Part shown: positions 16,685 through 25,148 of the stretch, piece after piece
How the letters are laid out: each line of letters opens with the position of its first letter
Numbering within the stretch: position 1 is the first letter of the stretch
Origin: Clostridioides mangenotii TR
Lineage (GTDB): Bacteria; Bacillota; Clostridia; Peptostreptococcales; Peptostreptococcaceae
NCBI RefSeq assembly: GCF_000498755.1
Contig: NZ_AXUS01000011.1
Coordinates: forward strand, 1 to 64,000
DNA: 64,000 bases
Direction of reading: 5' to 3'
Program-made: the position numbers and the translations under genes
Notes under the pieces: model-generated
The model's input: only the letters and a program-made list of their open reading frames with translations
Databases searched by the model: none
Told to the model about the DNA's origin: nothing

Positions 16685-16698
16685 AAAATAGCTATTTT
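16685..16698. promoter_or_regulatory. Perfect 14-bp palindrome in divergent intergenic region
   Basis: The palindrome AAAATAGCTATTTT lies in the 367-bp region between the divergent sensor-kinase and HD-GYP-like genes. Its symmetry and position suggest an operator for a dimeric regulator. The remainder of this gap holds AT-rich promoter-like sequence and no gene. Confidence 0.4.
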
Positions 16699-16775
16699 TA
16701 GGCATTATTGTTATACCGGATCTCAAATTAAAATTACAAATTCTGAAATTTCAACAGCTTGTAGTCTTTTATAGA

Positions 16776-16804
16776 TATACATAATAAACCAACAATGCTA
16801 TAAT
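16776..16804 (+). promoter_or_regulatory. Extended -10 promoter of the HD-GYP-like gene
   Basis: TATACA and TATAAT are separated by 17 bases, and the -10 hexamer is preceded by TGC (extended -10). Transcription would start near 16811, giving a leader of about 58 bases before the AGGAGGT site. Confidence 0.65.
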
Positions 16805-16868
16805 AAATACAACTTATTTTAACCCAGTAATATTTTCTATTTCACTTATGTTTTTAGGAGGTAACCAA

Positions 16869-18095
16869 ATGAGAGATGTAATTTTGGGTAATGGTTCTCA
16901 TGAATCAGCCGATAAAAAATATCTACAAATCAAATCAAGCGAAAATACTAATATGGCAAAATTTAGCCTATCTCTGTATATTTTAATAACCTTATTTTAT
17001 GCAACAACTAAAATTTTCTCTAATATCGCTATAGATACAAAATATATAATATTTACATATTTAGTTCTATTAGTTCCAATGGTTTTAGTTTTAGGTCTAA
17101 CATTCACAAAGTTCGGACAAAAATATATTGTATACATACTTTCAACGCTATCTATATACTCTGGTGCTTATCTCTGCTATATGCTTGTAATGTTTAAATT
17201 TAATGTAATCTATTATATTGGATTATTTTTTATTTTTTTCTCTGTATATTCGCTATTTAATTTAGGTAGTAAAATTACCCATATAACGGGTTGGAGCATT
17301 ACAATTTTTTATTTCGTACTTTATTCATTGTTTAGTAGCAAATTTGACACTGGATTTATAGGTACTTCTATTTTCCTAATAGGAATTAATGGAGCAGGTA
17401 TTGCCAGTTACTATTATAGAGAAGAAAGACTTCATAAAATTTTTTTACTTGGTGTTGAAACATCAAAAATCAACCAAAACTTATCAAAAGATATTGAAAT
17501 ATTAAAGACAAAACTACATGATTCTAAAGAAGGTTTAAGCTATACGATTGAAAATATTATAATTGATATAGATGAAGATTTCGGACAATATATAAGAAGA
17601 ATAAAAGAGTATATCAAGATTGTTTCTACTTCATATGCAGAATCAAACCTTTCAGATGATCAAAAAAATGATTTTATCGACAACATGTGTTATGCAGCAA
17701 CATTTCACAGAATAGACGATTTTTTGATTCGATTTAAAAAAGAAAAATCTTCTAATTCCAAAGAAACTTTACAAAAAATTATAGCTCTTTATCCAAATGA
17801 TGATGTTATGAAATACGTGTCAATCATTGAGAGTAGCTATACTGAATTTTTTGATGGTTCTGGATCACCTAAAGAATTAAGCGGATGCGAAATCCCGATT
17901 GAAGCACGTATAATGTGTGCGGTAGATTTGTACGACGAATTTACAACAGCTAGAGATCCTGAAATGGATCATTTCCAATCATTACGAGAACTTGAAAAAT
18001 GTAGCGGGAGTATAATAGACCCATATATCTACGATTTATTCGTTCAAAATTCTGAGAAACTTGAAGATATTGCAGAGTCTCCTCAATTTAGTTAA
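16869..18095 (+). CDS. Membrane protein with degenerate HD-GYP domain
   Basis: The protein of about 408 residues has an N-terminal domain with six or so membrane helices, a short coiled segment, and a C-terminal HD-GYP-like domain. The late half of that domain is recognisable (FFDGSGSPKEL, IPIEARIMCAVDLYDEFTT, IIDPYIYDLF). The catalytic metal ligands of active c-di-GMP phosphodiesterases are mostly gone: HDIGK reads HRIDD, the HH pair is missing, and GYP reads GSP. It is therefore more likely a ligand-binding or scaffolding membrane protein than an active phosphodiesterase. The start at 16869 is chosen because AGGAGGT lies six bases upstream. It is divergent from the split sensor kinase and ends at a strong terminator. 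Confidence 0.75.
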   Translation: MRDVILGNGSHESADKKYLQIKSSENTNMAKFSLSLYILITLFYATTKIFSNIAIDTKYIIFTYLVLLVPMVLVLGLTFTKFGQKYIVYILSTLSIYSGAYLCYMLVMFKFNVIYYIGLFFIFFSVYSLFNLGSKITHITGWSITIFYFVLYSLFSSKFDTGFIGTSIFLIGINGAGIASYYYREERLHKIFLLGVETSKINQNLSKDIEILKTKLHDSKEGLSYTIENIIIDIDEDFGQYIRRIKEYIKIVSTSYAESNLSDDQKNDFIDNMCYAATFHRIDDFLIRFKKEKSSNSKETLQKIIALYPNDDVMKYVSIIESSYTEFFDGSGSPKELSGCEIPIEARIMCAVDLYDEFTTARDPEMDHFQSLRELEKCSGSIIDPYIYDLFVQNSEKLEDIAESPQFS

Positions 18096-18114
18096 TATGA
18101 TTTATGTTATTATA

Positions 18115-18161
18115 AATAGCTACACTAAAAGAAATTTACTATTTCCTTTGGTGTAGCTATT
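18115..18161. terminator. Long bidirectional terminator hairpin
   Basis: The arms at 18115-18125 and 18151-18161 are perfectly complementary over 11 bp, with further imperfect pairing inside (AAAGAAAT with ATTTCCTTT). T-rich sequence follows on the plus strand. It separates the convergent HD-GYP-like gene and htpG. Confidence 0.85.
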
Positions 18162-18236
18162 ATTTATATTGTCTAAAATCTATTTTCTAGCATCAGCAAA
18201 ATTTATAAACTATATTGAACTAATAAATTAAACTAA

Positions 18237-20198
18237 TTATATTGATATTATCAGGTTCATGAGCTTTAAGTTTCTTTTTATAAATTCATTCATCTCTGAA
18301 GGTTCTAGTTCTTTATTCGACATTAACGCTAGATCGACTATTTGGTTACATAAAAGATCTATTGTTTCTTTTTTATATTTATCTTCTTTATCGCTATTTT
18401 CTAGATCCACTATTTTGTTTACAATCGAATTATTAGCGTTAATAACTAGAGTTTTTTCTTCTTCAATGTTAACTCCAAAATCAACTCCTGCAAAGTTTGA
18501 TTTCATCTCTGACATCCTTATAGAGTCCTCTGAAATCAGTATTATTGCCGGAGTTTCTTTCCCTTTAAAAGACTCCACTTTACAGTTTTTGATTCTTCCA
18601 CCTACTGAATCTTTGAATATATCTTCTATAGCCGATTTACTTTTGTCGCTTACAACATTTGTGTCTGTTGTGTCTTTTCCATCACCTGTGTTTAGTACGT
18701 CGTTCAAATCCGAATCAATTCTGCTAAACTTAACCCCGTTTTCTTTAAACTCTATAAAAGATATAAAGTTTACATCTATTGTAGAATCTAGCACTACAGC
18801 ATTGATATCGTAATCTTTAAACATTTTTATATACTGGAATTGCTGCTCTTCATTGCTAACGTAGAAAACTTTATTCTCATGTTTTTCTTTATTTTCTTCT
18901 AAATACTCTTTAAGGGTGATATGTTTTTTATCTATTGTTTTGTACATTATACAGTCTTTTACTTTTTCGTAGAAACTCTCATCTTTTAAACAACCGTATT
19001 TTATAAATAGTTGAATATCATCCCAAAACTTCTCATACTCTTCTCTTTCGTTTTTAAATAGAGATTTCAATTTATCTGCTACTTTTTTTACTATATGTTT
19101 TGATATCTTACCTACTTCTCTATCATTTTGCAAGAAACTTCTGGAAACATTTAGAGGTAGATCTGGACAATCTATTACTCCTTTAAGTAAAAGTAGAAAT
19201 TCCGGTATTATTTCTTTTATATTATCTGCTACGAAAACTTGATTATTGAACAGTTTTACTTCGCCTTCTCTTATTTCAAATTCATTTTTAAGTTTAGGGA
19301 AATACAATATACCTTTTAGATTAAATGGATAATCAACATTTAAGTGCATCCAAAACAGAGGCTCATCTAATGCGTTAAACACCTTTTTGTAGAATGCAAT
19401 ATACTCCTCGTCTGTACAGTCTTTTGGCGCTTTTAACCAAAGAGGACTTATATCGTTCAAAGGTTGCTGTTTATCTTCTTTAACCTCTGCTTGTATATTT
19501 TCTTCTATTACGTCCTCTTCTTTTGTCTTCTCAACATTTAATTTTTCTTCTTTTACTTTCACTTCATCTACTAAAAATATCTCGACAGGCAAGAATGAAC
19601 AATACTTAGTTATTATATATTTAACAGTATAATAGTCTAGGAATTCTTTGCTGTCTTCTGATAGATACAAAGTTATAGTTGTACCCCTTGAATTTTGAAA
19701 GTCTGACTCAATTATTTCATATTCAGTTCCACCTTCAGATACCCATCTGACTGGCTTAGATGATTCAACGAAAGACATCGTATCGATTTGTACTTTATCA
19801 GATACCATAAAAGAAGAATAAAATCCTAGTCCGAAGTGCCCTATAATATCATTAGGCTCCTCCATCTTGTCCTTGTATTTGTTAAAGAAATCTTCTGCCC
19901 CAGAAAAAGCAACTTGATTGATGTATTTTTTTACTTCTTCTGCTGTCATGCCAATACCATTGTCAGTAAATTTTATAGTCCCTTCACTATTATTTACTGA
20001 TACTGTAATTTTGTAAGCTTCTTCTCCTGAGTTTGGTATCTCTCCAAGTGATTTTAATCTTTTGTACTTATTTACAGCGTCGCAACCATTACTAATAAGC
20101 TCTCTGATAAAAATGTCCTTATCAGAATATAACCATTTCTTAATTATCGGAAAAATATTTTCTGTATGAATTGAAATACTCCCTTTTTCAATACTCAT
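18237..20198 (-). CDS. htpG: Molecular chaperone HtpG (Hsp90)
   Basis: This 653-residue cytosolic Hsp90 chaperone has the N-terminal GHKL ATPase (RELISNGCDAVNKY with the catalytic Glu region, DNGIGM, GHFGLGFYSSF), a middle domain (SPLWLK, PLNVSRSFLQ) and a C-terminal dimerisation domain. The linker between the first two domains is long and charged, about 45 residues from PVEI to SPLW, compared with about 22 in the E. coli protein as I recall it. The start at 20198 has GGAGGG upstream at the right distance. A TTGATA-N17-TATATA promoter lies at 20226-20254; no CIRCE element is seen. It follows the flagellar operon, as I recall it does in Clostridioides difficile. Confidence 0.95.
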   Translation of the reverse strand: MSIEKGSISIHTENIFPIIKKWLYSDKDIFIRELISNGCDAVNKYKRLKSLGEIPNSGEEAYKITVSVNNSEGTIKFTDNGIGMTAEEVKKYINQVAFSGAEDFFNKYKDKMEEPNDIIGHFGLGFYSSFMVSDKVQIDTMSFVESSKPVRWVSEGGTEYEIIESDFQNSRGTTITLYLSEDSKEFLDYYTVKYIITKYCSFLPVEIFLVDEVKVKEEKLNVEKTKEEDVIEENIQAEVKEDKQQPLNDISPLWLKAPKDCTDEEYIAFYKKVFNALDEPLFWMHLNVDYPFNLKGILYFPKLKNEFEIREGEVKLFNNQVFVADNIKEIIPEFLLLLKGVIDCPDLPLNVSRSFLQNDREVGKISKHIVKKVADKLKSLFKNEREEYEKFWDDIQLFIKYGCLKDESFYEKVKDCIMYKTIDKKHITLKEYLEENKEKHENKVFYVSNEEQQFQYIKMFKDYDINAVVLDSTIDVNFISFIEFKENGVKFSRIDSDLNDVLNTGDGKDTTDTNVVSDKSKSAIEDIFKDSVGGRIKNCKVESFKGKETPAIILISEDSIRMSEMKSNFAGVDFGVNIEEEKTLVINANNSIVNKIVDLENSDKEDKYKKETIDLLCNQIVDLALMSNKELEPSEMNEFIKRNLKLMNLIISI

Positions 20199-20225
20199 AA
20201 TCATCCCTCCATTAAATAATAATTT

Positions 20226-20254
20226 TATATATTTTATTATAATTAAAATATCAA
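20226..20254 (-). promoter_or_regulatory. Putative sigma-A promoter of htpG
   Basis: On the minus strand, TTGATA (20249-20254) and TATATA (20226-20231) are 17 bases apart, about 30 bases before the GGAGGG site of htpG. The region is very AT-rich, so a chance match is possible. Confidence 0.45.
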
Positions 20255-20284
20255 CTTTGTTATGTTATCACCCTGTTGAGTATG

Positions 20285-21607
20285 CTATTTTTTTAATATT
20301 TCCTGAACTTTTGAATTGTTGTATAGACTATCTGGAAGCCTTTTCTTAAATTCTCTAAATACATCTTTAGACTTTTCTAATTGGTCATTTTCATAGTAAA
20401 TTAATCCTAGATTATAATAAGACTCTTCATAATACGGATATTCTTTATTGTATTTTTGTATATACATAGAGTAGTATTTTTCTGAATCACTGTATTTTTT
20501 CAATTTCTGGCTAAGATTAGCAACTTGATAGATTGATTCAGATATGTATTTCTTGTCGACACTATTTTCTACAACATCTTTATATAGATTTATAGCCTTA
20601 TAGTACTCCTTGTTATTTTTAAATTCAATAGCCTTTTTGAAAGACTCTTGATCAAATATGGTAGATTCTTTTTTAGATTTATCTTTTTTATTTTTAGTGT
20701 TATCTTTTATATCTTCAATCTTTGAACTTTTATCTTTATCTGTTTTATCCAAATCTTTTTCTTTATCTATTTTTTTCTCTTTAATTCCTACGTCTTGATT
20801 TGCCTGTACACTAGGAGTATATTTTGTTATATCCTTTTTTAAGTTTTTTATTTCATAAGTGTTATAAACTAGTACAACTAATAACAATATAAATACTATG
20901 AAAAATACATATCCTTTATTCATAAATTTCTTTCGGAAATCGAGTTCTTTTTCATAATATACTTTTTTATCATTATTTAAATCTGATATTCTTTGTGTAT
21001 CTGAGCCGTTATCTATGTAGCTATAGTTACTTTCATTGCTTCTTATTCCGCTCACTTTTTCCATAAAGTCATTGCCATCAAAGATTTCGTTTCCTCTATC
21101 TAATGCGTATATTTTATCTAAATATTTTTGTGCCTTCATTGTCCCGTGTACTTCTCTACAGACCTTATAAAGTATAAAATTCGGTTCTATTAGATAGCTA
21201 TCCTCTTTTTCGATTTTCTCAAATCCTCTAATTGCGTTTTCATAATCCTCTTGATTTGCAGCTTTTATAAGATTATTGTACTCTTTTATAAAACTAGAAA
21301 ATTTATCAGATAAAAATATTTCTATATATTTTTTTGCTACTTCATTCTCTTCTATTTTCAAACATTTATAAAAACTCTCAAATGATTTATCAAAATCACA
21401 CTTAATTAAATTTAAAATTCCGTATAAGTTCATTGCATCGGTGTTATTTTCATCTATGTAAAGACTTTTTGTTAAAGATATATAAGATCTAGTAATATCG
21501 CCTGCTTTTATCAAGTCAATCGATTCATTGTATAATTTGTATGAGTGCGTATCTTTGCTATTTTTATCAAAATTGTGTAAATCATATTCTACATTAGTGA
21601 ACAGCAA
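20285..21607 (-). CDS. TPR-repeat membrane protein of the flagellar locus
   Basis: This 440-residue protein has N-terminal TPR-like helices (about 20-180, including YISLTKSLYIDENNTDAMN), one membrane helix near 232-252 (VFFIVFILLLVVLVY), a Lys/Asp-rich low-complexity linker, and a second C-terminal TPR block (about 320-440). This suggests a scaffold with helical repeats on both sides of the membrane. It starts at a TTG with GGAGG seven bases upstream. It is the last gene behind fliN, after a 104-bp inverted-repeat element, and before htpG. A role in flagellar assembly or envelope organisation is inferred from location only. The C-terminal repeats resemble YbgF/BamD-type TPRs, but no closer family is recognised. 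Confidence 0.75.
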   Translation of the reverse strand: MLFTNVEYDLHNFDKNSKDTHSYKLYNESIDLIKAGDITRSYISLTKSLYIDENNTDAMNLYGILNLIKCDFDKSFESFYKCLKIEENEVAKKYIEIFLSDKFSSFIKEYNNLIKAANQEDYENAIRGFEKIEKEDSYLIEPNFILYKVCREVHGTMKAQKYLDKIYALDRGNEIFDGNDFMEKVSGIRSNESNYSYIDNGSDTQRISDLNNDKKVYYEKELDFRKKFMNKGYVFFIVFILLLVVLVYNTYEIKNLKKDITKYTPSVQANQDVGIKEKKIDKEKDLDKTDKDKSSKIEDIKDNTKNKKDKSKKESTIFDQESFKKAIEFKNNKEYYKAINLYKDVVENSVDKKYISESIYQVANLSQKLKKYSDSEKYYSMYIQKYNKEYPYYEESYYNLGLIYYENDQLEKSKDVFREFKKRLPDSLYNNSKVQEILKK

Positions 21608-21634
21608 TAATTTTCCTCCAATCTCTCTAAAAAT

Positions 21635-21738
21635 CTAGGGGTTGCCCCAAAATGTGTTGTTATTTAACTCTATACAAAATTGACTTTCAAAATCGAATAG
21701 CATTAAACTTATTAACTATCATCTTTAGGACAACCCTA
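21635..21738. repeat. 104-bp MITE-like element, copy 2
   Basis: The terminal inverted repeats of about 19 bases (21635-21653 starting TAGGGGTTGCCCCAAAA, and 21720-21738 whose complement starts TAGGGTTGTCCTAAA) bound a non-coding core. The ends match those of the elements at 9895-9988 and 45712-46065. The element fills the gap between fliN and the downstream TPR gene. Confidence 0.6.
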
Positions 21739-21742
21739 TGAT

Positions 21743-22096
21743 TTATATAAATGTTTTGACTAATTCGTCTCCTTCGACAATACTAGTTATCTTAACTCCA
21801 AAATTCAAATCAACTACCACCACTTTGCCATATGCGAGAACTTTATCGTCAATTAAAATTTCAACATCTTGATCTACAAGAGCATCTAATTCCATTAAAG
21901 ATCCTTTCTGTAGTGACAGAATCTCTTTAAGTTTCATCTTCGTTCTACCTATTATTACTGACAATTCTAAATTTACATCTAGTATTCTAGATAAATTTTC
22001 ATTTATAAAGTCACCTTCTACATTCTTACTGTTTGCAATCTCTTTATTTAAAAGTATCTTTGCATCTTCATTTGATATAGTTTTACTACCATCCAT
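21743..22096 (-). CDS. fliN: Flagellar motor switch protein FliN
   Basis: This 117-residue protein consists mainly of a SpoA (FliN/MopA C-ring) domain: LSVIIGRTKMKLKEILSLQKG, a central VEILIDDKVLAYGKVVVVD strand pair and a VKITSI end. It forms the base of the cytoplasmic C-ring together with FliM and FliG and contributes to torque switching and export docking. It lacks the long N-terminal CheC-like part seen in some Firmicutes FliY proteins. AAAGAGG lies before the ATG, and the gene follows fliM by 3 bases. A second FliN-like protein is encoded at 52980-53291, so the division of labour between the two is open. Confidence 0.9.
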   Translation of the reverse strand: MDGSKTISNEDAKILLNKEIANSKNVEGDFINENLSRILDVNLELSVIIGRTKMKLKEILSLQKGSLMELDALVDQDVEILIDDKVLAYGKVVVVDLNFGVKITSIVEGDELVKTFI

Positions 22097-22099
22097 AAT

Positions 22100-22981
22100 C
22101 TACACCTCTTTATTTACAGAGTCTAAAACTTCCAACCCTCTTTTACTATTGATAATCCCCGGCTTTGCTGTATACGATTTTATATTTTCTATGTATATAT
22201 CTGCGGGATTATTGATGCCTTTGTCTGTAATTAATATATCTCCTTCTTCTAACTTAAGTAAATCTCCTATAGTAATATTTACTTTGCCTATTTCCACACA
22301 TAAATTTAGGTTCGCATCATACACACTTTCTTTTAATTTTGATGAAAACTCTTCTGGATCGTTTGTAAATTTATCTACTATATCGTTCTCTGGAAGATAG
22401 TTTTCAAGCCACTCCTCCATACTACTGTACGGCATACAAAATGATATTTTGCCTATATTCATACCTTTGTGATCTACATCTACATCTGATATACAACTAG
22501 AATCACTTGGAATGAAAAACTGTGGCATAGCAACTTTTGTATAAATTCCTTCCACTTCTATAGATTCGAATTTTTCTGGAATATACAGCTTCTCCATGAG
22601 TTTATTGACCAAATAAGTTAGAACATTTTTATCGACATCGGTAAAAGTTCTATCTAAATCTTCAATATTACCATCGCCACCAGATGCTATATCAACCCAT
22701 ATCAACGCTACTATTTTATCAATTTTTAATAAGAAACTTTTGGAAATCGGCTTTATGGTAACTTGTACAACAATTGATGAAGCAGATAGTTTATCAAAAA
22801 AATCTTGATAGCTAGACTGTTCAATTTCCACAACCTTTAAACTCGATCTATATTTAAGTTCATAGTTTAGGTACATATTGGATTTTCTACAGAAATCATC
22901 GGTTAGTATACTTATATTTCTTATATTTTCGCTAGAATATCTCTGCGGTTTTCTAAAATCATACTCTCTAGTTTTATTCAT
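22100..22981 (-). CDS. fliM: Flagellar motor switch protein FliM
   Basis: The protein has 293 residues. The middle domain (IEQSSYQDFFDKLSASSIVV, SGGDG, FTDVDKNVLTYLVNKLMEKL) matches FliM, and the C-terminal SpoA domain (VNITIGDLLKLEEGDILI) matches the C-ring subunit. The N-terminus is short and I do not see a clear CheY-binding peptide of the LSQxEIDxLL type, which sets it apart from chemotactic model FliM proteins. It is somewhat shorter than the usual 330 residues. It couples to FliN (next gene) and FliG. The ribosome binding site is weak, so translation may depend on coupling to the upstream rod-protein gene, 18 bases away. Confidence 0.85.
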   Translation of the reverse strand: MNKTREYDFRKPQRYSSENIRNISILTDDFCRKSNMYLNYELKYRSSLKVVEIEQSSYQDFFDKLSASSIVVQVTIKPISKSFLLKIDKIVALIWVDIASGGDGNIEDLDRTFTDVDKNVLTYLVNKLMEKLYIPEKFESIEVEGIYTKVAMPQFFIPSDSSCISDVDVDHKGMNIGKISFCMPYSSMEEWLENYLPENDIVDKFTNDPEEFSSKLKESVYDANLNLCVEIGKVNITIGDLLKLEEGDILITDKGINNPADIYIENIKSYTAKPGIINSKRGLEVLDSVNKEV

Positions 22982-22999
22982 ATCTATTACACATCCAGA

Positions 23000-23761
23000 C
23001 TATTTAGATCTTAAATTGTTCGCCATCGACCACATATCATCGGCGACATTCATACCTTTTGAGTTAAGTTGAAAAGCTCTCTGTGTTGCTATCATTTCAA
23101 CCATTTCATCTTGCAAACTTGCATTGGACATTTCTAAGAAACCTTGTTCAATACTTGATTCATTCTCTACATATAAAGCGGCTCCGTCATTTAATTTATA
23201 TTGACTATCTCCAACAGAAACAAATGCTTCATTGCCAACTGAATTATACAAATTAATTTTTCCTATATGATTTTCGTCAATATAGATATTTCCGTCCTTT
23301 GCTATATTAAGATTTTCATTAGTTATGTTGCTATTTGCATAGTTAAATCCTGCATTAAATTGTACATCTAGCTTATTACCTCTTGCATCTACAATGTTTC
23401 CTGCTTTATCAACACTGAAGTTTCCATCTCTAGTGTATAAATAATTTCCATCATTTTTTATAACTCTGAAAAATCCATCTCCATCAATCGCTAGGTTAGA
23501 ACTTATTTCAGTAGACCTAATAGCTCCTTGCGTAAAATCTCTTATCGGAATTGTTACTTTACTTCCTGTACCAGTGTCTATCTTATTCTTTCCAGTTGGA
23601 TATGTCTTTCTATTTAAGGTCTCATTTACTAAGTCACTAAATTCAATATTTAATTTTTTATAACCGACAGTATCTACATTCGCTATATTGTTTGATACTA
23701 CATTTAATTTTTCTTGATTGGAATTCATTCCAGCTCTGCTATTATTTATTATTGTATACAT
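23000..23761 (-). CDS. flgG: Flagellar hook-basal body rod protein (FlgG/FlgF family)
   Basis: This 253-residue axial protein has the N-terminal Flg_bb_rod motif (NNSRAGMNSNQEKLNVVSNNIANVDTVGYK), a central D1-type beta domain containing IDGDGFFRV and YTRDGNFSVD, and the C-terminal helix (EMVEMIATQRAFQLNSKGMNVADDM). It is exported by the flagellar type III system and assembles into the distal rod or the proximal hook. It is the second of two FlgF/FlgG-type genes; which one is FlgF and which FlgG is not certain from sequence. GAGGGG precedes the ATG. Confidence 0.88.
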   Translation of the reverse strand: MYTIINNSRAGMNSNQEKLNVVSNNIANVDTVGYKKLNIEFSDLVNETLNRKTYPTGKNKIDTGTGSKVTIPIRDFTQGAIRSTEISSNLAIDGDGFFRVIKNDGNYLYTRDGNFSVDKAGNIVDARGNKLDVQFNAGFNYANSNITNENLNIAKDGNIYIDENHIGKINLYNSVGNEAFVSVGDSQYKLNDGAALYVENESSIEQGFLEMSNASLQDEMVEMIATQRAFQLNSKGMNVADDMWSMANNLRSK

Positions 23762-23780
23762 ACTAGATTCCCCTCACTAT

Positions 23781-24551
23781 CTATACTGCTCCAATCTGAT
23801 TAGCTATTTTATCAAGTGTAGAGTCAATTGTCTGAATGACTTTTTGACTTGCCTCGTATTCTCTCATATACATCATCATATCGGTTACTTCAGAAATCAT
23901 GTCGACATTTGATGTTTCAACAGCGCTTTGTACTGTCTCAACTCCATCAGTTGCTATCTCACCTTTTCCGGTGTACACATTATTTCCTACTTTATTTAAT
24001 TCGGCATAATCGCCAATGTCGACTATATTAAATTTGTACATTTGAGTATTATTTATTGATATTACATTGTCTCTAGAGACTTCAAATGTTCCACCGTTGA
24101 CTTGAATAGGTTCTACTGCTCCAGTCTGTACATTTGTACCCAAAACATAATAACCATCACTAGTAACTAGCTTTCCCATAGTGTCTTCTCTAAAGTTTCC
24201 ATTTCTTGTGTAAAACTGTTTTCCATTTTTATCCTCTACCTTGAAAAATCCCTTGCCGCTAAGTGCGATGTCCATTTTATTGCCCGTCTGCTTTACTACA
24301 CCTTGTGTGTAATTTACTACAACATCGTCCATAGCTACTCCTAAGCTTATATTGCCTAGAATTTGTTTATGACCTTTTCCACCCGCAAACCTATCTCTAT
24401 TTGATAAACTAACTTCGTCGAAACTTTTGGATATCAACTTTTCGTTTTTATACCCAATTGTATTTATATTTGCTAAATTATTGGTAATAACAGCTTGTCG
24501 TTTTTCGTTAGTTATCATAGATGATACTGATGTATATAGACCTCTTAACAT
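23781..24551 (-). CDS. flgF: Flagellar hook-basal body rod protein (FlgF/FlgG family)
   Basis: This 256-residue rod protein starts MLRGLYTSVSSMI and has the conserved rod motif (NNLANINTIGYKNE), the central GKGFFKVED and YTRNGNFREDTMGKLV segments, and the C-terminal VDMISEVTDMMMYMREYEASQK. It would be secreted by the flagellar export gate and polymerise in the rod. AGGAGG lies ahead of the ATG. It precedes the paralogous rod gene by 19 bases; the assignment of FlgF versus FlgG between the pair is provisional. Confidence 0.85.
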   Translation of the reverse strand: MLRGLYTSVSSMITNEKRQAVITNNLANINTIGYKNEKLISKSFDEVSLSNRDRFAGGKGHKQILGNISLGVAMDDVVVNYTQGVVKQTGNKMDIALSGKGFFKVEDKNGKQFYTRNGNFREDTMGKLVTSDGYYVLGTNVQTGAVEPIQVNGGTFEVSRDNVISINNTQMYKFNIVDIGDYAELNKVGNNVYTGKGEIATDGVETVQSAVETSNVDMISEVTDMMMYMREYEASQKVIQTIDSTLDKIANQIGAV

Positions 24552-24562
24552 CCTTAAGCCTC

Positions 24563-24748
24563 CTATTCAACAACCTTCATTTCGCTTGGATACTTCATTC
24601 CAAGTGCCATAGCTCTCTTCTCTATATCAGCATCGCTTAAGGTTCTTGTATTAAATATAATTGTACTAAGTGCAGATATAAGGATTCCAACAGCTATTCC
24701 AATTAAAAATTTTTTATCTATGCTGATAATTCTTATTCTTTGTAACAA
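24563..24748 (-). CDS. Small single-helix membrane protein in fli operon
   Basis: The 61-residue protein has a basic N-terminus, one membrane helix (FLIGIAVGILISALSTIIF) and a short outside segment (ADIEKRAMALGMKYPSEMKV) that recalls the DNA-encoded end of MltG-like or sporulation membrane proteins. I do not recognise a named family. The frame starts at a TTG that overlaps the 3' end of the preceding gene by 16 bases, with GGGGG too far upstream, so translation is probably coupled to that gene. It lies 11 bases before the rod gene. Its conservation in this position in related flagellar operons would support it as real. Confidence 0.55.
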   Translation of the reverse strand: MLQRIRIISIDKKFLIGIAVGILISALSTIIFNTRTLSDADIEKRAMALGMKYPSEMKVVE

Positions 24749-25146
24749 CTTATTATTAATTGCAATTCCCCCTTGCCAATATCAAAATTTTTGCATATTT
24801 GTTCTTCTGTATAACCTTGTTTTAACATCGACATAATATCTTTTATTATAGATTTATTTTCCTCTATTTTTTCTGTTTCACCTAGTTCTTCCACTTCCAT
24901 TAACTCTGCTAATTTTTCCAGTTCTTCTAGCTCTGCTAGTTTTTCTTCGAATTTGCAATTAGATATTTTCTCTAGAAAGTTAGTTCTCTTTTCTTCAAAG
25001 AATAATTCACGTTTCTTGTATTTATTGTCTAGTACTTTATCATAACTTTGATATGTATCACAGTCGATCTTCTTTTCTCTTCTGTCTATTATAAAAACAA
25101 TAAACAATATAGATATCCCTATAAACACCAACACTATCTGTGTCAT
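24733..25146 (-). CDS. DUF6115-type protein, positional SwrB counterpart
   Basis: The protein of about 137 residues has an N-terminal membrane helix (IVLVFIGISILFIVFIID), a highly charged coiled-coil centre rich in Glu/Leu repeats (ELEELEKLAELMEVEELGE) and a small C-terminal helix-turn-helix-like end (MLKQGYTEEQICKNFDIGKGELQLI). This is the architecture of B. subtilis SwrB (YlxL), which is likewise encoded directly behind the sigma-D gene and promotes flagellar export gate assembly. Sequence identity is not obvious, so the functional transfer is inference. The ATG at 25146 is preferred; a TTG at 25152 would overlap the sigma-factor stop codon. Confidence 0.65.
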   Translation of the reverse strand: MTQIVLVFIGISILFIVFIIDRREKKIDCDTYQSYDKVLDNKYKKRELFFEEKRTNFLEKISNCKFEEKLAELEELEKLAELMEVEELGETEKIEENKSIIKDIMSMLKQGYTEEQICKNFDIGKGELQLIISCYKE

Positions 25147-25148
25147 AA

